This document shows, piece by piece, positions 35,964 through 44,944 of a DNA stretch of 64,000 bases. The notes beneath the pieces were generated by a model. It was not told where the DNA came from and ran no database searches. It was given only the letters and a program-made list of their open reading frames with translations. Position 1 is the stretch's first letter. Each line of letters starts with the position of its first letter. Both the position numbers and the translations under genes were made by a program. The stretch is from Paracoccaceae bacterium (GTDB lineage Bacteria > Pseudomonadota > Alphaproteobacteria > Rhodobacterales > Rhodobacteraceae). The stretch spans positions 1 through 64,000 of the forward strand of contig JACSRN010000062.1 of NCBI GenBank assembly GCA_014879735.1, read 5' to 3'.

Positions 35964-37471
35964 TCATGCCCGGTGCGGCCCAGAAGCGGATTTTCACCGC
36001 GGCCCTTGCGACGGAAACGAATACCTTCGCCCCCATCGTCATCGATCGGCGGGGGTTCGAGGGCTCGCTCTACGCGCTGCCCGGCCAGCACCCCGCGACG
36101 CCAACCCTGTGTACCGCGCCGATTCCCGTGGGCCGCCGGATCTGCGCCGAGAGGGGCTGGACCCTGATCGAGGGGACCGCCGCCTGGGCCGATCCTGCGG
36201 GCCTCGTCTCCCGCGGGGCCTACGAATCGCTGCGTGACGAGATCCTCGGCCAGTTGCGCGCCGCCCTGCCGGTGGACGGGGTGGTGCTGGGCCTGCATGG
36301 CGCGATGGTGGCGCAGGGCTATCTTGACCCCGAGGGTGATTTCCTGTCGCGCGTGCGGGAAATCGTTGGCCCCGACATCCTTGTCTGCGCAGAGATCGAC
36401 CCGCACAGCCACCTGACTGCCGCCCGCGTCGCCGCGGCCGATTTCTTTGTGGCGTTCAAGGAATTTCCCCACACGGATTTCGTCGACCGGGCCGAGGACC
36501 TGTGGCGCATCGCCGTCGATACGCTTGAAGGCCGGGTGCATCCGGTCATGTCGGTGTTCGATTGCCGGATGATCGATGTCTTTCCAACGTCACGCCAACC
36601 GATGCGCGGCTTCGTCGACCGGATGATGGAGATCGAGCGGACCGACCCGAAGGTGCTGTCGCTTTCGGCCATCCATGGGTTCATGGCCGGCGACGTGCCA
36701 GAGATGGGCACCAAGATGATTGCCGTCACCGACGGCGATCCCGGTCACGGCGCCGCCCTGGCCGCGCGGCTGGGCCGGGAACTGTTCGCCAACCGCGGCC
36801 GTCACATGATGCCGCAGATCGACGAGACCGAGGCGGTGGCCCGCGCCATGGCGGCATCTGCACATCCGGTGGTGATCGCCGACATGTGGGACAATCCCGG
36901 CGGCGGCACGGCCGGCGATGCGACGGTGGTGCTGAAGGAGCTCATTTCGTGCGGCGCGACCGGGGTGGCGATCGGTACGATCTGGGATCCCGTGGCGGTA
37001 CAATTGTGCTTTGTCGCCGGCGAAGGGGCCGAGATGCCCCTGCGGTTCGGCGGCAAGTCGGCGCCCCTGACCGGCGAGCCCTGCGATGCCCTGGTTCGCA
37101 TCGTGGCGCTGAGCGAGACCGCCGAGATGAAGTTCGGCGAAAGCGTCGTGCCGTTCGGCCCCGCGGCGCGCATCGCGCTTCTGACATCGGAGGGCGCAGA
37201 GACCGGGATCGAGGTCATCCTCAACACGATCCGCGCGCAAAGCTACGACCCCTCGCTGTTTCTCGCGCTGGGCATCGACCCGGTCACGCAGCGGATCCTG
37301 GTCATCAAATCGACCAATCATTTTTATGCGGCCTTCGCGCCGATCGCGGCGGAAATCCTGTACTGTTCGGCCGGAAAGCCCTATCCCAATGATCCGGCAA
37401 CCAACCCCTACCGGCTGGTCCGCAAGGACATCTGGCCGCGCATGGCCGACCCGTTCGGCGAGGAGTCCTGA
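35960..37471 (+). CDS. M81-family metallopeptidase (MlrC-like), second paralogue
   Basis: IFTAALATETNTFAPI; VLGLHGAMVAQGYLDPEGD; EIDPHSHLT; MWDNPGGGTAGD. Confidence 0.88.
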   Translation: MIMPGAAQKRIFTAALATETNTFAPIVIDRRGFEGSLYALPGQHPATPTLCTAPIPVGRRICAERGWTLIEGTAAWADPAGLVSRGAYESLRDEILGQLRAALPVDGVVLGLHGAMVAQGYLDPEGDFLSRVREIVGPDILVCAEIDPHSHLTAARVAAADFFVAFKEFPHTDFVDRAEDLWRIAVDTLEGRVHPVMSVFDCRMIDVFPTSRQPMRGFVDRMMEIERTDPKVLSLSAIHGFMAGDVPEMGTKMIAVTDGDPGHGAALAARLGRELFANRGRHMMPQIDETEAVARAMAASAHPVVIADMWDNPGGGTAGDATVVLKELISCGATGVAIGTIWDPVAVQLCFVAGEGAEMPLRFGGKSAPLTGEPCDALVRIVALSETAEMKFGESVVPFGPAARIALLTSEGAETGIEVILNTIRAQSYDPSLFLALGIDPVTQRILVIKSTNHFYAAFAPIAAEILYCSAGKPYPNDPATNPYRLVRKDIWPRMADPFGEES

Positions 37472-38556
37472 TGTTTCCCTGGCCCGAACCCGGACAGAAC
37501 CTGTCTGACGTGCCGACGCCGATGGCGGTGATCGACGAAGACCGCCTTGCCGCCAACATCGCCCGCGCGCAGGCCTATATGAATGCCCATGGCAAAGCGT
37601 TCCGTCCCCATATCAAGACGCACAAGATCCCGGCCGTGGCGCGTGCGCAGATGGCGGCCGGCGCCTGCGGCCTCAACTGCCAGAAGCTGACCGAGGCCGA
37701 GGTCTTTGCGGCCGCCGGCTTTCAGGACATCCTGATCACCTACAATATCCTTGGCCCGGCACGCCTGGCCCGGTTGCGCGCGCTGAACGATGCGGTGCCC
37801 CGGCTTGTGGTCTGTGCCGACAGCGAGACCACGGTCGAGGGTTATGCGCGCACCTTCGCATCGGCAAAACCACTGCATGTGCTGGTTGAATGCGACACCG
37901 GAGCCGGCCGGGTCGGCGTGCAGTCGCCCGCTGCAGCCGCGGCGCTGGCCGGGCAGATCGCTGCCGCGCCGGGGTTGGTCTTCGACGGCCTGCTGACCTA
38001 CCCCCCCGTGGGCGGTGCCGAACGGGTGGAGGCCTTCCTGTCGGAAACCATGGCACTGCTGGCGGCCCAGGGGATCGACTGCCCGGTGCGGTCGAACAGC
38101 GGCAGCCCGGATCTGTGGAAGGCGCATCTGGTGCCTTCTGCCACCGAACACCGCGCCGGCACCTATGTCTACAACGACCGCAGCATGGTGCGTGCTGGCG
38201 AATGCAGCCGCGACGATCTGGCGATGCATGTGCTGGCCACCGTCGTTTCACGCCCGACACCGACGCGCGCCGTGCTGGATGCAGGGTCAAAGGCGCTGAC
38301 CTCGGATCTGCTGGGCTTCACCGACCATGGCGAGATCGAGGAACTGCCCGGCGCCCGCATCCTGTCGTTGTCCGAGGAACATGCGGTGGTCGACCTGTCG
38401 GCCTGCACCGCGGCCCTGCCCGCGGTGGGGGATGTGGTCCGGGTGATTCCGAACCATACCTGCGTGGTGTCGAATCTGTTTGACCGCATGGTGTTTCATC
38501 GCGACGGCGTGGTGACGCGGGTCGAGGATGTCGCCGCGCGTGGTACGGTCTGGTAG
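37471..38556 (+). CDS. DSD1/D-threonine aldolase-like PLP enzyme
   Basis: FRPHIKTHKIPAVARAQMAAGACGLNCQKLTEAEVF; PNHTCVV metal-site motif; ATG overlaps preceding stop. Confidence 0.85.
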   Translation: MFPWPEPGQNLSDVPTPMAVIDEDRLAANIARAQAYMNAHGKAFRPHIKTHKIPAVARAQMAAGACGLNCQKLTEAEVFAAAGFQDILITYNILGPARLARLRALNDAVPRLVVCADSETTVEGYARTFASAKPLHVLVECDTGAGRVGVQSPAAAAALAGQIAAAPGLVFDGLLTYPPVGGAERVEAFLSETMALLAAQGIDCPVRSNSGSPDLWKAHLVPSATEHRAGTYVYNDRSMVRAGECSRDDLAMHVLATVVSRPTPTRAVLDAGSKALTSDLLGFTDHGEIEELPGARILSLSEEHAVVDLSACTAALPAVGDVVRVIPNHTCVVSNLFDRMVFHRDGVVTRVEDVAARGTVW

Positions 38557-38562
38557 GTTGCG

Positions 38563-39687
38563 ATGGAGCAGGCGTTTCACGCCGAACGCATCTTCGACGG
38601 CGCGGTCTGGCACCGGGATGCCGCGCTGCTGGTGAAGGCCGGGCGGGTGGCGGCGATCCTGCCCTCGGCCGCCGCGCCGGCGGGCGAGCGGGTGGCGGAC
38701 TGGCTGGTTCCCGGGCTGATCGACCTGCAGGTGAATGGCGGCGGCGGCGTGCTGTTCAACAACGACCCCACGCCCGAAGGCATCGCCACGATCTGCGCGG
38801 CGCATGCCCGGTTCGGGACCACGGCAACGATGGTCACGCTGATCACCGATCGCCCCGACGTCACCGCCCGTGCCATCGCGGCGGCCGAAGCCGCCCCGCG
38901 GACGCCCGGGTTTCTGGGTCTGCATCTTGAAGGCCCGCATCTGTCGCAGGCCCGCAAGGGCACCCACGATCCCGCGCTGATCCGACCGATGGCGCCGGCC
39001 GATCTGGCGCGGCTGGCCGGGGCGGCCCGCAGCCTGCCGTTCCTCATCTGCACTATCGCGCCTGAGGCGGTAACGCCGGCACAGGTGGCGGCCCTGGCAG
39101 AGGCGGGGGCCGTGGTCAGCCTGGGTCATACCGATTGCAGCGCCGAAACCGCCATGGCCCATGCCGCGGCGGGTGCGCGCATGGTGACGCATCTTTTCAA
39201 CGCCATGAGCCAGTTGCAGCACCGCGCCCCCGGGCTTGTGGGGGCAGCGCTGGATGACGGACGGCTGCATGCCGGGCTGATCGCCGATGGCTTTCACGTC
39301 GCCGATGCTGCGTTGCGGGTGGCACTGCGGGGGAAACAGGGGCCGGGGCAGATGTTCCTGGTCTCGGACGCGATGTCGACCATCGGCACCGATCTGGGAG
39401 GCTTCACCCTGAACGGACGGCAAATCTTCCGCCGGGGGGGGCGGCTGACGCTGGCCGACGGCACGCTGGCCGGGGCCGATATCGCGCTGATCGATGCGGT
39501 GCGCCATTGCCATATGGCGCTGGGTCTGCCGCTGGAGCGGGCGCTGGCGCTGGCTACCGCCGCGCCCGCCGCCGCAATGGGCATCGTGGACCGCGGCCAC
39601 CTGCGCCCCGGCGCGGCAGCCGATTTCCTTGCCCTGACGCCGGGCGTCGAGGTGGCCGCCACCTGGATTGCGGGGGTGCGCGCGTGA
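38563..39687 (+). CDS. nagA: N-acetylglucosamine-6-phosphate deacetylase
   Basis: VPGLIDLQVNGGGGVLFN; LGLHLEGPHLS; TDCSAETAMAHAAAGARMVTHLFNAMSQLQHRAPG; LVSDAMSTIG. Confidence 0.93.
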   Translation: MEQAFHAERIFDGAVWHRDAALLVKAGRVAAILPSAAAPAGERVADWLVPGLIDLQVNGGGGVLFNNDPTPEGIATICAAHARFGTTATMVTLITDRPDVTARAIAAAEAAPRTPGFLGLHLEGPHLSQARKGTHDPALIRPMAPADLARLAGAARSLPFLICTIAPEAVTPAQVAALAEAGAVVSLGHTDCSAETAMAHAAAGARMVTHLFNAMSQLQHRAPGLVGAALDDGRLHAGLIADGFHVADAALRVALRGKQGPGQMFLVSDAMSTIGTDLGGFTLNGRQIFRRGGRLTLADGTLAGADIALIDAVRHCHMALGLPLERALALATAAPAAAMGIVDRGHLRPGAAADFLALTPGVEVAATWIAGVRA

Positions 39688-40589
39688 TCCTGTGTTTTGA
39701 CATCGGCGGCACAGCGATCAAGTCGGCCGAAGCCTTCTCGCCCACCGACATCCGCCCTGGCGCCCGCGTCGCCACGCCGGCGCAGGATTACGGGCTGTTC
39801 GTGCAGGCCCTGCGCCTGGCCGTGGCTGGCGCTTCGGTGCCGCCGTCAGGCCTGGCCTTCTCGATTGCCGGGGTGATCGACCCGGAAACCGGCCGCGCCA
39901 CAGTGGCGAACATTCCCTGTCTGATGGGCCGGCGCCTGCAGGCGGATCTTGAAGCCGATCTCGGCCTGCCGGTGGTGCTGGCGAATGACGCCGACTGTTT
40001 CGCACTTGCCGAGGCTACCGTCGGTGCCGGGCGCGGGCATGACGTCGTCTTCGGAATCATCCTGGGCACCGGGGTCGGCGGCGGTATCGTGGTCGGCGGC
40101 AGGCTGATCAACCCCGCCGGTGGCTTTGCCGGTGAATGGGGCCATGGGCCCATCGCGCAGCGCATCGTCGGCGATGTTACCCTGCCTGCCTTTCCCTGCG
40201 GCTGCGGGCAGGTTGGGTGTCTCGACGCCATCTGCTCGGCCCGCGGCATGGAAAAGCTGCATGCGCATCTGTCGGGCGAGATGCTGGATTCGGTCGGCAT
40301 CGTCGGTGGCTGGGAGGCGGGCGCGCCTGCCGCCTCGCGGACCGTGGCGATCTGGCTGGAACTTCTCGCCGGACCGCTGGCCATGGTCGAGAACATGCTG
40401 GGTGCCGGGATCATGGCGGCCGGTGGCGGGCTGTCGAATTCTGCGCGGCTGATCGCAGCGCTGGATCTGGCGGTACGGGCCCGCACCCTGCGCCGATTCG
40501 ACCGGCCGCTGATCGTTCGTGCGGAGTGCGACATCGAGCCCGGTCTGGTCGGGGCCGCGGTTCTTGGCCTGGGGCGGTTCATCTCCTGA
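39684..40589 (+). CDS. ROK-family kinase, likely N-acetylglucosamine kinase (GTG start)
   Basis: LCFDIGGTAIKSAE; ANDADCFALAEA; GTGVGGGIVVGG; CGCGQVGCLD Zn motif. Confidence 0.88.
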   Translation: MILCFDIGGTAIKSAEAFSPTDIRPGARVATPAQDYGLFVQALRLAVAGASVPPSGLAFSIAGVIDPETGRATVANIPCLMGRRLQADLEADLGLPVVLANDADCFALAEATVGAGRGHDVVFGIILGTGVGGGIVVGGRLINPAGGFAGEWGHGPIAQRIVGDVTLPAFPCGCGQVGCLDAICSARGMEKLHAHLSGEMLDSVGIVGGWEAGAPAASRTVAIWLELLAGPLAMVENMLGAGIMAAGGGLSNSARLIAALDLAVRARTLRRFDRPLIVRAECDIEPGLVGAAVLGLGRFIS

Positions 40590-40616
40590 TCCGGCGGGGA
40601 TCTCCGTCGCGAACGT

Positions 40617-40629
40617 GAAAACGAATTAC
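40617..40629 (+). promoter_or_regulatory. RpiR-like operator C1 (GAAAACGAATTAC)
   Basis: Identical to A2; 73 bp upstream of C2. Confidence 0.7.
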
Positions 40630-40689
40630 ACAGATGGCGGCAGTGTTATAAATTTTCTTGACGCAGCCTGTGGTATGTCGCATGTTTTA

Positions 40690-40702
40690 GAAAATGAATT
40701 TC
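40690..40702 (+). promoter_or_regulatory. RpiR-like operator C2 (GAAAATGAATTTC)
   Basis: Identical to B1; 18 bp upstream of the Gfo/Idh start codon. Confidence 0.7.
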
Positions 40703-40719
40703 TTCGACGGGGAGGCGGC

Positions 40720-41877
40720 ATGAAAGTCGCGATCATCGGTCTGGGCTACCGGCTCGGCTATCTCGGCCATGTGTTCCGCGAGCTGGATCCCGACTTCCAG
40801 ATCGTCGGCTATGTCGATCCCAACCCCGCCGGCATGGAAACCCTGCAAAATTACGGCATTTCTGCCGGCACGGCCCATGACACGCCGGAAAGCCTGATCC
40901 GCGCCGGCGGGTTCGACCTGCTGATGATCGGCTCGCCCAACCATATGCACCTCGACCATATCCGGCTGGGACTGGAGGCCGGGCTGAAAGTGTTTTCCGA
41001 AAAGCCCATTGTCGCCTCGATCGAGCAGACCTATGCGCTGGCCGGCCTTCTCGGTCGCTATGGCCATGAGAACCTCTCGGTCGGCCTTGTCCTGCGTTAT
41101 GCGCCGCTCTACCGCGACCTGCTGAAGGCCCGCGACGACGGGATCCTCGGCAGTATCGTCTCGGTCGAGGCGGCGGAGCATATCTATCCCTACCACGGCG
41201 CCTTCTTCATGCGGGACTGGCGGCGCTATGAGAAATGGTCGGGCAGCTTCATGCTGGAAAAATGCTGCCATGACCTTGACCTCTACAACGGCCTGATTGG
41301 CGCGCGGCCGGAGCGGGTTGCCAGTTTCGGCGGCAGGAAGACCTTTGTCCCGGCGAACGATCCCCGCACCTATGGGGTGAACGACCTGGCGCTGTTCCAC
41401 CGCAAGCCCTCGGGCTGGAACGGGTCGGACAAGGTGTTCGATTCCGATGGCGACATCATCGACTATCAGGTGGCCATCGTCGAATATGCCAATGGCGTGG
41501 GGATGAACTTCCACACCAACCTGAACGCCCCCGACCAGTTCCGCCGCTTTGCCGCCTTCGGCACCAAGGCGCAGGCCGAGGGCGATTTCATCCGCGGCTA
41601 CTTCAACGTGACCGACGTTCTGAGCGAGAAGCGGGTGATCGAGAAGGAATACAAGGCAACCGCCCTGTCGCAGCACTATGGCGCCGACGAGGAGATGGCC
41701 GCAGGCATCATCGCCAATGTGATGCGCGGCGCGGCGCTGCCGGTCTCAACGCTGGATGCGCTGGAGGCGGGGATCCTGGCGCTGACGATGGACGATGCGC
41801 GGCGCACGCGCAGCGTGGTCGATCTGCGCCCGATCTGGGACCGTTACGACAACGCTTTCCACAGCAAGGCGGCGTGA
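40720..41877 (+). CDS. Gfo/Idh/MocA-family oxidoreductase
   Basis: MKVAIIGLGYRLGYLGHVFRELDPDFQIVGYVDPN; SEKPIVASIEQTYAL. Confidence 0.9.
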   Translation: MKVAIIGLGYRLGYLGHVFRELDPDFQIVGYVDPNPAGMETLQNYGISAGTAHDTPESLIRAGGFDLLMIGSPNHMHLDHIRLGLEAGLKVFSEKPIVASIEQTYALAGLLGRYGHENLSVGLVLRYAPLYRDLLKARDDGILGSIVSVEAAEHIYPYHGAFFMRDWRRYEKWSGSFMLEKCCHDLDLYNGLIGARPERVASFGGRKTFVPANDPRTYGVNDLALFHRKPSGWNGSDKVFDSDGDIIDYQVAIVEYANGVGMNFHTNLNAPDQFRRFAAFGTKAQAEGDFIRGYFNVTDVLSEKRVIEKEYKATALSQHYGADEEMAAGIIANVMRGAALPVSTLDALEAGILALTMDDARRTRSVVDLRPIWDRYDNAFHSKAA

Positions 41878-41880
41878 GCC

Positions 41881-42765
41881 ATGATCCGGAACCGCCAGAA
41901 CATGATCTTTGCCTGGCTTCTTCTGGCGCCGGCGATCGCCTATGTGGCGGTGATCGTGGCCTGGCCCCTGGTCGAGACGGTGCGGCTTTCGTTCACCGAT
42001 GCCTCGCTGAAGAAGGTGACGAATTACGTCGGCTGGAAGAACTATGCCAGGATCTACAACGACACCTTCTTCGAGGTGATCGTCCGCACCTTCACCTGGA
42101 CCTTCTTCTCGGTTCTGCTGAAGATGGTGATCGGCACCTTCGGCGCGGTCCTTCTGAACGCGGCCGTGCCGGGACGGCATCTGTTCCGCATCCTGACGAT
42201 GCCGCCGTGGATCGTGCCCATGGCCATCGGCATCTTCATGTGGGGCTGGATGTACAACGGCCAGTTCGGCATGATCTCGGGCCTGTTGCAGCGCTTCGGG
42301 CTGGTCGACGGGCCGGTGGCCTTCCTGGCCTATGGCAACAGCGCCTATTGGGCGACCATCGTGACCGATGTGTGGATCGGCGTGCCGATGGTGACGATCT
42401 ATTTCCTGGCCGCGATCCAGTCGATCCCCAAGGATCTGTACGAAGCGGCCTGGACCGACGGCGCCAGCCGCTGGACGCGGTTCCGCCGCATCACCCTGCC
42501 GCTGATGATGCCCGCCATCATCACCATGTCGATGCTGTCGCTGATCGCCACCTTCAACAGCTTTGACATCATCTGGATCCTGACCCGCGGCGGACCCTCG
42601 GGAGAGACGACGACGATGATCATCGACACCTACCAGACCGCCATCGGTTCGAAGAAATATGGCGAGGGCGCGGCCCGGGCGGTGGTGATCTGCATCTTCC
42701 TGTCGCTGTTCTCGCTGGCCTATTTCCGTGTCACCCGCCGCCTTGCGGCCACCGAAAAGGCCTGA
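41881..42765 (+). CDS. Sugar ABC transporter permease (MalF-type)
   Basis: LYEAAWTDGASRWTRFRRITLPLMMPAI EAA loop; TM pattern. Confidence 0.92.
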   Translation: MIRNRQNMIFAWLLLAPAIAYVAVIVAWPLVETVRLSFTDASLKKVTNYVGWKNYARIYNDTFFEVIVRTFTWTFFSVLLKMVIGTFGAVLLNAAVPGRHLFRILTMPPWIVPMAIGIFMWGWMYNGQFGMISGLLQRFGLVDGPVAFLAYGNSAYWATIVTDVWIGVPMVTIYFLAAIQSIPKDLYEAAWTDGASRWTRFRRITLPLMMPAIITMSMLSLIATFNSFDIIWILTRGGPSGETTTMIIDTYQTAIGSKKYGEGAARAVVICIFLSLFSLAYFRVTRRLAATEKA

Positions 42766-42769
42766 TGCC

Positions 42770-43639
42770 ATGGCCCGTTCCGACGACAGCCGCGCGATGA
42801 TCGACCGCTACCGCTGGTGGGAGGTGGTGCTGATCTACCTGGGCATCGCTGCCTTCCTGTTCTTCCTGCTTGCCCCCTTCCTTGAGGGCTTTCTCGTCAG
42901 CCTGAAACCGCTGGCGCAGCTTTTCTCGTCGCCCTATCGCTTCTGGCCCGAGAACGGCAGCTTCAGCGCCTATGTGACGATGTGGCAAAGCGTGCCGGGC
43001 TTTGCACGCTACATCTTCAACTCCTTCCTGATCTCGACCGTGGCAACGGTGATCGTGCTGATCCTGGTGGTTCCTGCCGCCTATGCCTTCGCGCGGTTCG
43101 ACTACAGGGGCATGGGGTTGGTGCTGGGTGCCTTTCTGGCCGTCAGCATGTTCTCGGGCGCCGTGCTGCTGATTCCGCTGTTCCGGCTGATGCGGACCCT
43201 GGGCCTGCTGAACACCTATTTCGCGATGATCGTGCCGGGCGTGGCCTTCCTGATCCCCTCGGCGATCTGGCTGCTGCGCACCTACATGATGCGCATCCCG
43301 GTCGAATTGAACGAGGCGGCCTATATGGATGGCGCGTCGCAGTTCTATACCTTCCGCCGGGTGATCCTGCCGATCGCGCGGCCCGGTATCATCGTCGTCG
43401 CCATAACCACCTTCATCGGCGCCTATGCCCAGCAGTTTGTCTTCGCGCTCTCGTTCAACTCAAAGACCGAATACATGCCGCTGCCGGTGGGCCTGTTCGC
43501 CTATTTCGGCAAGCAGGAAGTGATCTGGAACGAGTTGATGGCGGCGTCCTTCGTGGGGATCACGCCGGCACTGATCATCATCTTCTTCCTGCAACGCTAT
43601 CTCGTCGGCGGGCTGACCGCCGGCGCGGTGAAACAATAA
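42770..43639 (+). CDS. Sugar ABC transporter permease (MalG-type)
   Basis: ELNEAAYMDGASQFYTFRRVILPIARPGI EAA loop; TM pattern. Confidence 0.92.
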   Translation: MARSDDSRAMIDRYRWWEVVLIYLGIAAFLFFLLAPFLEGFLVSLKPLAQLFSSPYRFWPENGSFSAYVTMWQSVPGFARYIFNSFLISTVATVIVLILVVPAAYAFARFDYRGMGLVLGAFLAVSMFSGAVLLIPLFRLMRTLGLLNTYFAMIVPGVAFLIPSAIWLLRTYMMRIPVELNEAAYMDGASQFYTFRRVILPIARPGIIVVAITTFIGAYAQQFVFALSFNSKTEYMPLPVGLFAYFGKQEVIWNELMAASFVGITPALIIIFFLQRYLVGGLTAGAVKQ

Positions 43640-43666
43640 GTCCAATCACAACCGGGAGTAAGTGAC

Positions 43667-44884
43667 GTGACAACCTATATCCGCAAGGGCCTTGCCGCCA
43701 TGGTGCTGGCCGGCACCACGGCCCTGCCGAGCTTTGCCGAGGAGATCAGCTGGATCTACTGCGGCGATGCGATCGACCCCGTGCACGAGAAATACATCAA
43801 GGACTGGGAGGCCGCGAACGAAGGCTGGACCATAGCGGTCGAAGTCGTGGGCTGGGAGCAGTGCCAGGACAAGGCCACGACGCTGGCCGTGGCGGGCAGC
43901 CCTGCGGGCATGGCCTATGTCGGTTCGCGCACGCTGAAGGAGTTTTCCGAAAACGACCTGATCGTCGAAGTGCCGATGACCGACGAAGAAAAGGCCGCCT
44001 ACTACCCGCATATCGTGGATACCGTCACCATCGGCGGCACCCAGTGGGGCGTGCCGATCGCATTCTCGACCAAGGCGCTCTACTGGAACAAGGATCTCTT
44101 CCGCCAGGCCGGTCTCGACCCCGAGAAGCCGCCGACCACCTGGGCCGAGGAAATCGAGATGGCCAAGACCATCAAGGAAAAGACCGGCATCCCGGGCTTC
44201 GGTCTCTCTGCCAAGACCTTCGACAACACCATGCACCAGTTTCTGCACTGGGTTTATTCGAACGATGGGCAGATCATCGACGCCGATGGCAACATCGTGA
44301 TGGACAGCCCGCAGGTTCTGGCTGCCCTGACGGCATACCGGGACATTACCCCCTTCGCCGAGGAAGGCCCGACCGCCTACGAACAGAACGAAGTGCGCGC
44401 GATCTTCCTCGACGGCAAGGTGGCGATGATCCAGGCCGCCGTGGGCGCGGCCTTCCGGCTGAAGGAAACCGGCATCGACTGGGGCGTGACCGACCTGCCG
44501 CTTGGTCCCGATGCCAAGGGCAAGGGCACGTTGCTGATCACCGATTCGCTGGCGATCTTCCAGGGGTCGGGCGTCGAGGAAAAGGCGGTGGAATTCGCCA
44601 AATACATCACCTCGCCCGAGGTGCAGGAGGCCTATGAAGGCGGCGGCAAGGCCGGTCTCACGCCGCTGCGCCCCTCGGCCGCGGTCGACAAGATGGTCGC
44701 CGAGGCGCCCTACTGGCGGCCCTTCATCGACGGTATCGCCTTCGGCGGCCCGGAGCCCCTGTTCACCGATTACAAGGGTTTCCAGAACGTCATGATCGAG
44801 ATGGTCCAGTCGGTCGTGACCGGCAAGGCCGAGCCTCAGGCGGCGCTGACCAAGGCCGCCGCTGCGCTGGAAGAGTACAAGTAA
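43667..44884 (+). CDS. Sugar ABC transporter substrate-binding protein (GTG start)
   Basis: Signal peptide RKGLAAMVLAGTTALPSFAEE; SBP family 1 body. Confidence 0.9.
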   Translation: MTTYIRKGLAAMVLAGTTALPSFAEEISWIYCGDAIDPVHEKYIKDWEAANEGWTIAVEVVGWEQCQDKATTLAVAGSPAGMAYVGSRTLKEFSENDLIVEVPMTDEEKAAYYPHIVDTVTIGGTQWGVPIAFSTKALYWNKDLFRQAGLDPEKPPTTWAEEIEMAKTIKEKTGIPGFGLSAKTFDNTMHQFLHWVYSNDGQIIDADGNIVMDSPQVLAALTAYRDITPFAEEGPTAYEQNEVRAIFLDGKVAMIQAAVGAAFRLKETGIDWGVTDLPLGPDAKGKGTLLITDSLAIFQGSGVEEKAVEFAKYITSPEVQEAYEGGGKAGLTPLRPSAAVDKMVAEAPYWRPFIDGIAFGGPEPLFTDYKGFQNVMIEMVQSVVTGKAEPQAALTKAAAALEEYK

Positions 44885-44892
44885 CCCCCCCC

Positions 44893-44918
44893 GGCCGCGC
44901 CCCCTTCGGGACGCGGCC
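44893..44918. other. GC hairpin downstream of the sugar SBP gene
   Basis: GGCCGCG-(ccccctt cggga)-CGCGGCC with inner CCC/GGG pairing. Confidence 0.7.
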
Positions 44919-44944
44919 ACCCACGTCCAAGGAGTGCGCGCCGC

